Source: an uncultured Alphaproteobacteria bacterium (GTDB taxonomy: Bacteria; Pseudomonadota; Alphaproteobacteria; Puniceispirillales; UBA1172). Taken from it: DNA of 5,714 bases. Both the position numbers and the translations under genes were made by a program. Numbering within the stretch: the stretch's first letter is position 1; the number at the start of each line of letters is the position of its first letter. Below are positions 5,698-5,714 of this stretch, piece after piece. The stretch lies in contig CAJXME010000090.1 in assembly GCA_913056245.1 (NCBI GenBank), positions 1-5,714 of the forward strand, given 5' to 3'. The notes below the pieces were generated by a model that was given only the letters and a program-made list of their open reading frames with translations, was not told where the DNA came from and ran no database searches.

Positions 5698-5714
5698 GGC
5701 GCGCTCCTACACCG

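Overview
The window looks like chromosomal DNA of an alphaproteobacterium, possibly a marine or Rhodospirillales-like lineage. The clues are moderate GC, an alphaproteobacterial style of Mrp N-terminal domain (a VPAHKGPALEPLR-type segment), a 'GGIGSTPSF' type small cytochrome c, and a small protein resembling DUF6494. This assignment is an inference from protein style; no marker gene for taxonomy is present.

Layout. Positions 2-736 (+) are the 3' part of a GT9 (heptosyltransferase-like) glycosyltransferase whose start lies outside the window. It converges, with 10 bp between stop codons, on a minus-strand 2OG-Fe(II) oxygenase-like gene (747-1379). Next comes tupA (1464-2312, -), the periplasmic binding protein of a tungstate ABC importer. 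An AT-rich divergent region (2313-2444) separates it from a plus-strand, single-domain ModE-type regulator (2445-2828). The permease and ATPase genes (tupB, tupC) that normally accompany tupA are not in the window.

A tight plus-strand gene run follows: a DUF3144-like small protein (2920-3228), a secreted mono-haem cytochrome c (3228-3659, sharing one base with its upstream neighbour), a DUF6494-like small protein (3677-3928), and the Mrp/ApbC Fe-S carrier ATPase (3939-5066). Spacing suggests one operon. mrp converges on folA (dihydrofolate reductase, 5131-5697, -). The short gap between them holds a 14-bp tandem repeat and a possible hairpin.

How the genes may work together. The tupA/regulator pair is a plausible tungstate (or molybdate) uptake and sensing unit, with the operator in the divergent spacer. 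The cytochrome, two uncharacterised small proteins and Mrp form a second unit; if it is linked to oxyanion-dependent redox enzymes, the link is only positional. The glycosyltransferase, oxygenase and folA look like unrelated neighbours. No mobile element, CRISPR array, tRNA or rRNA was recognised.
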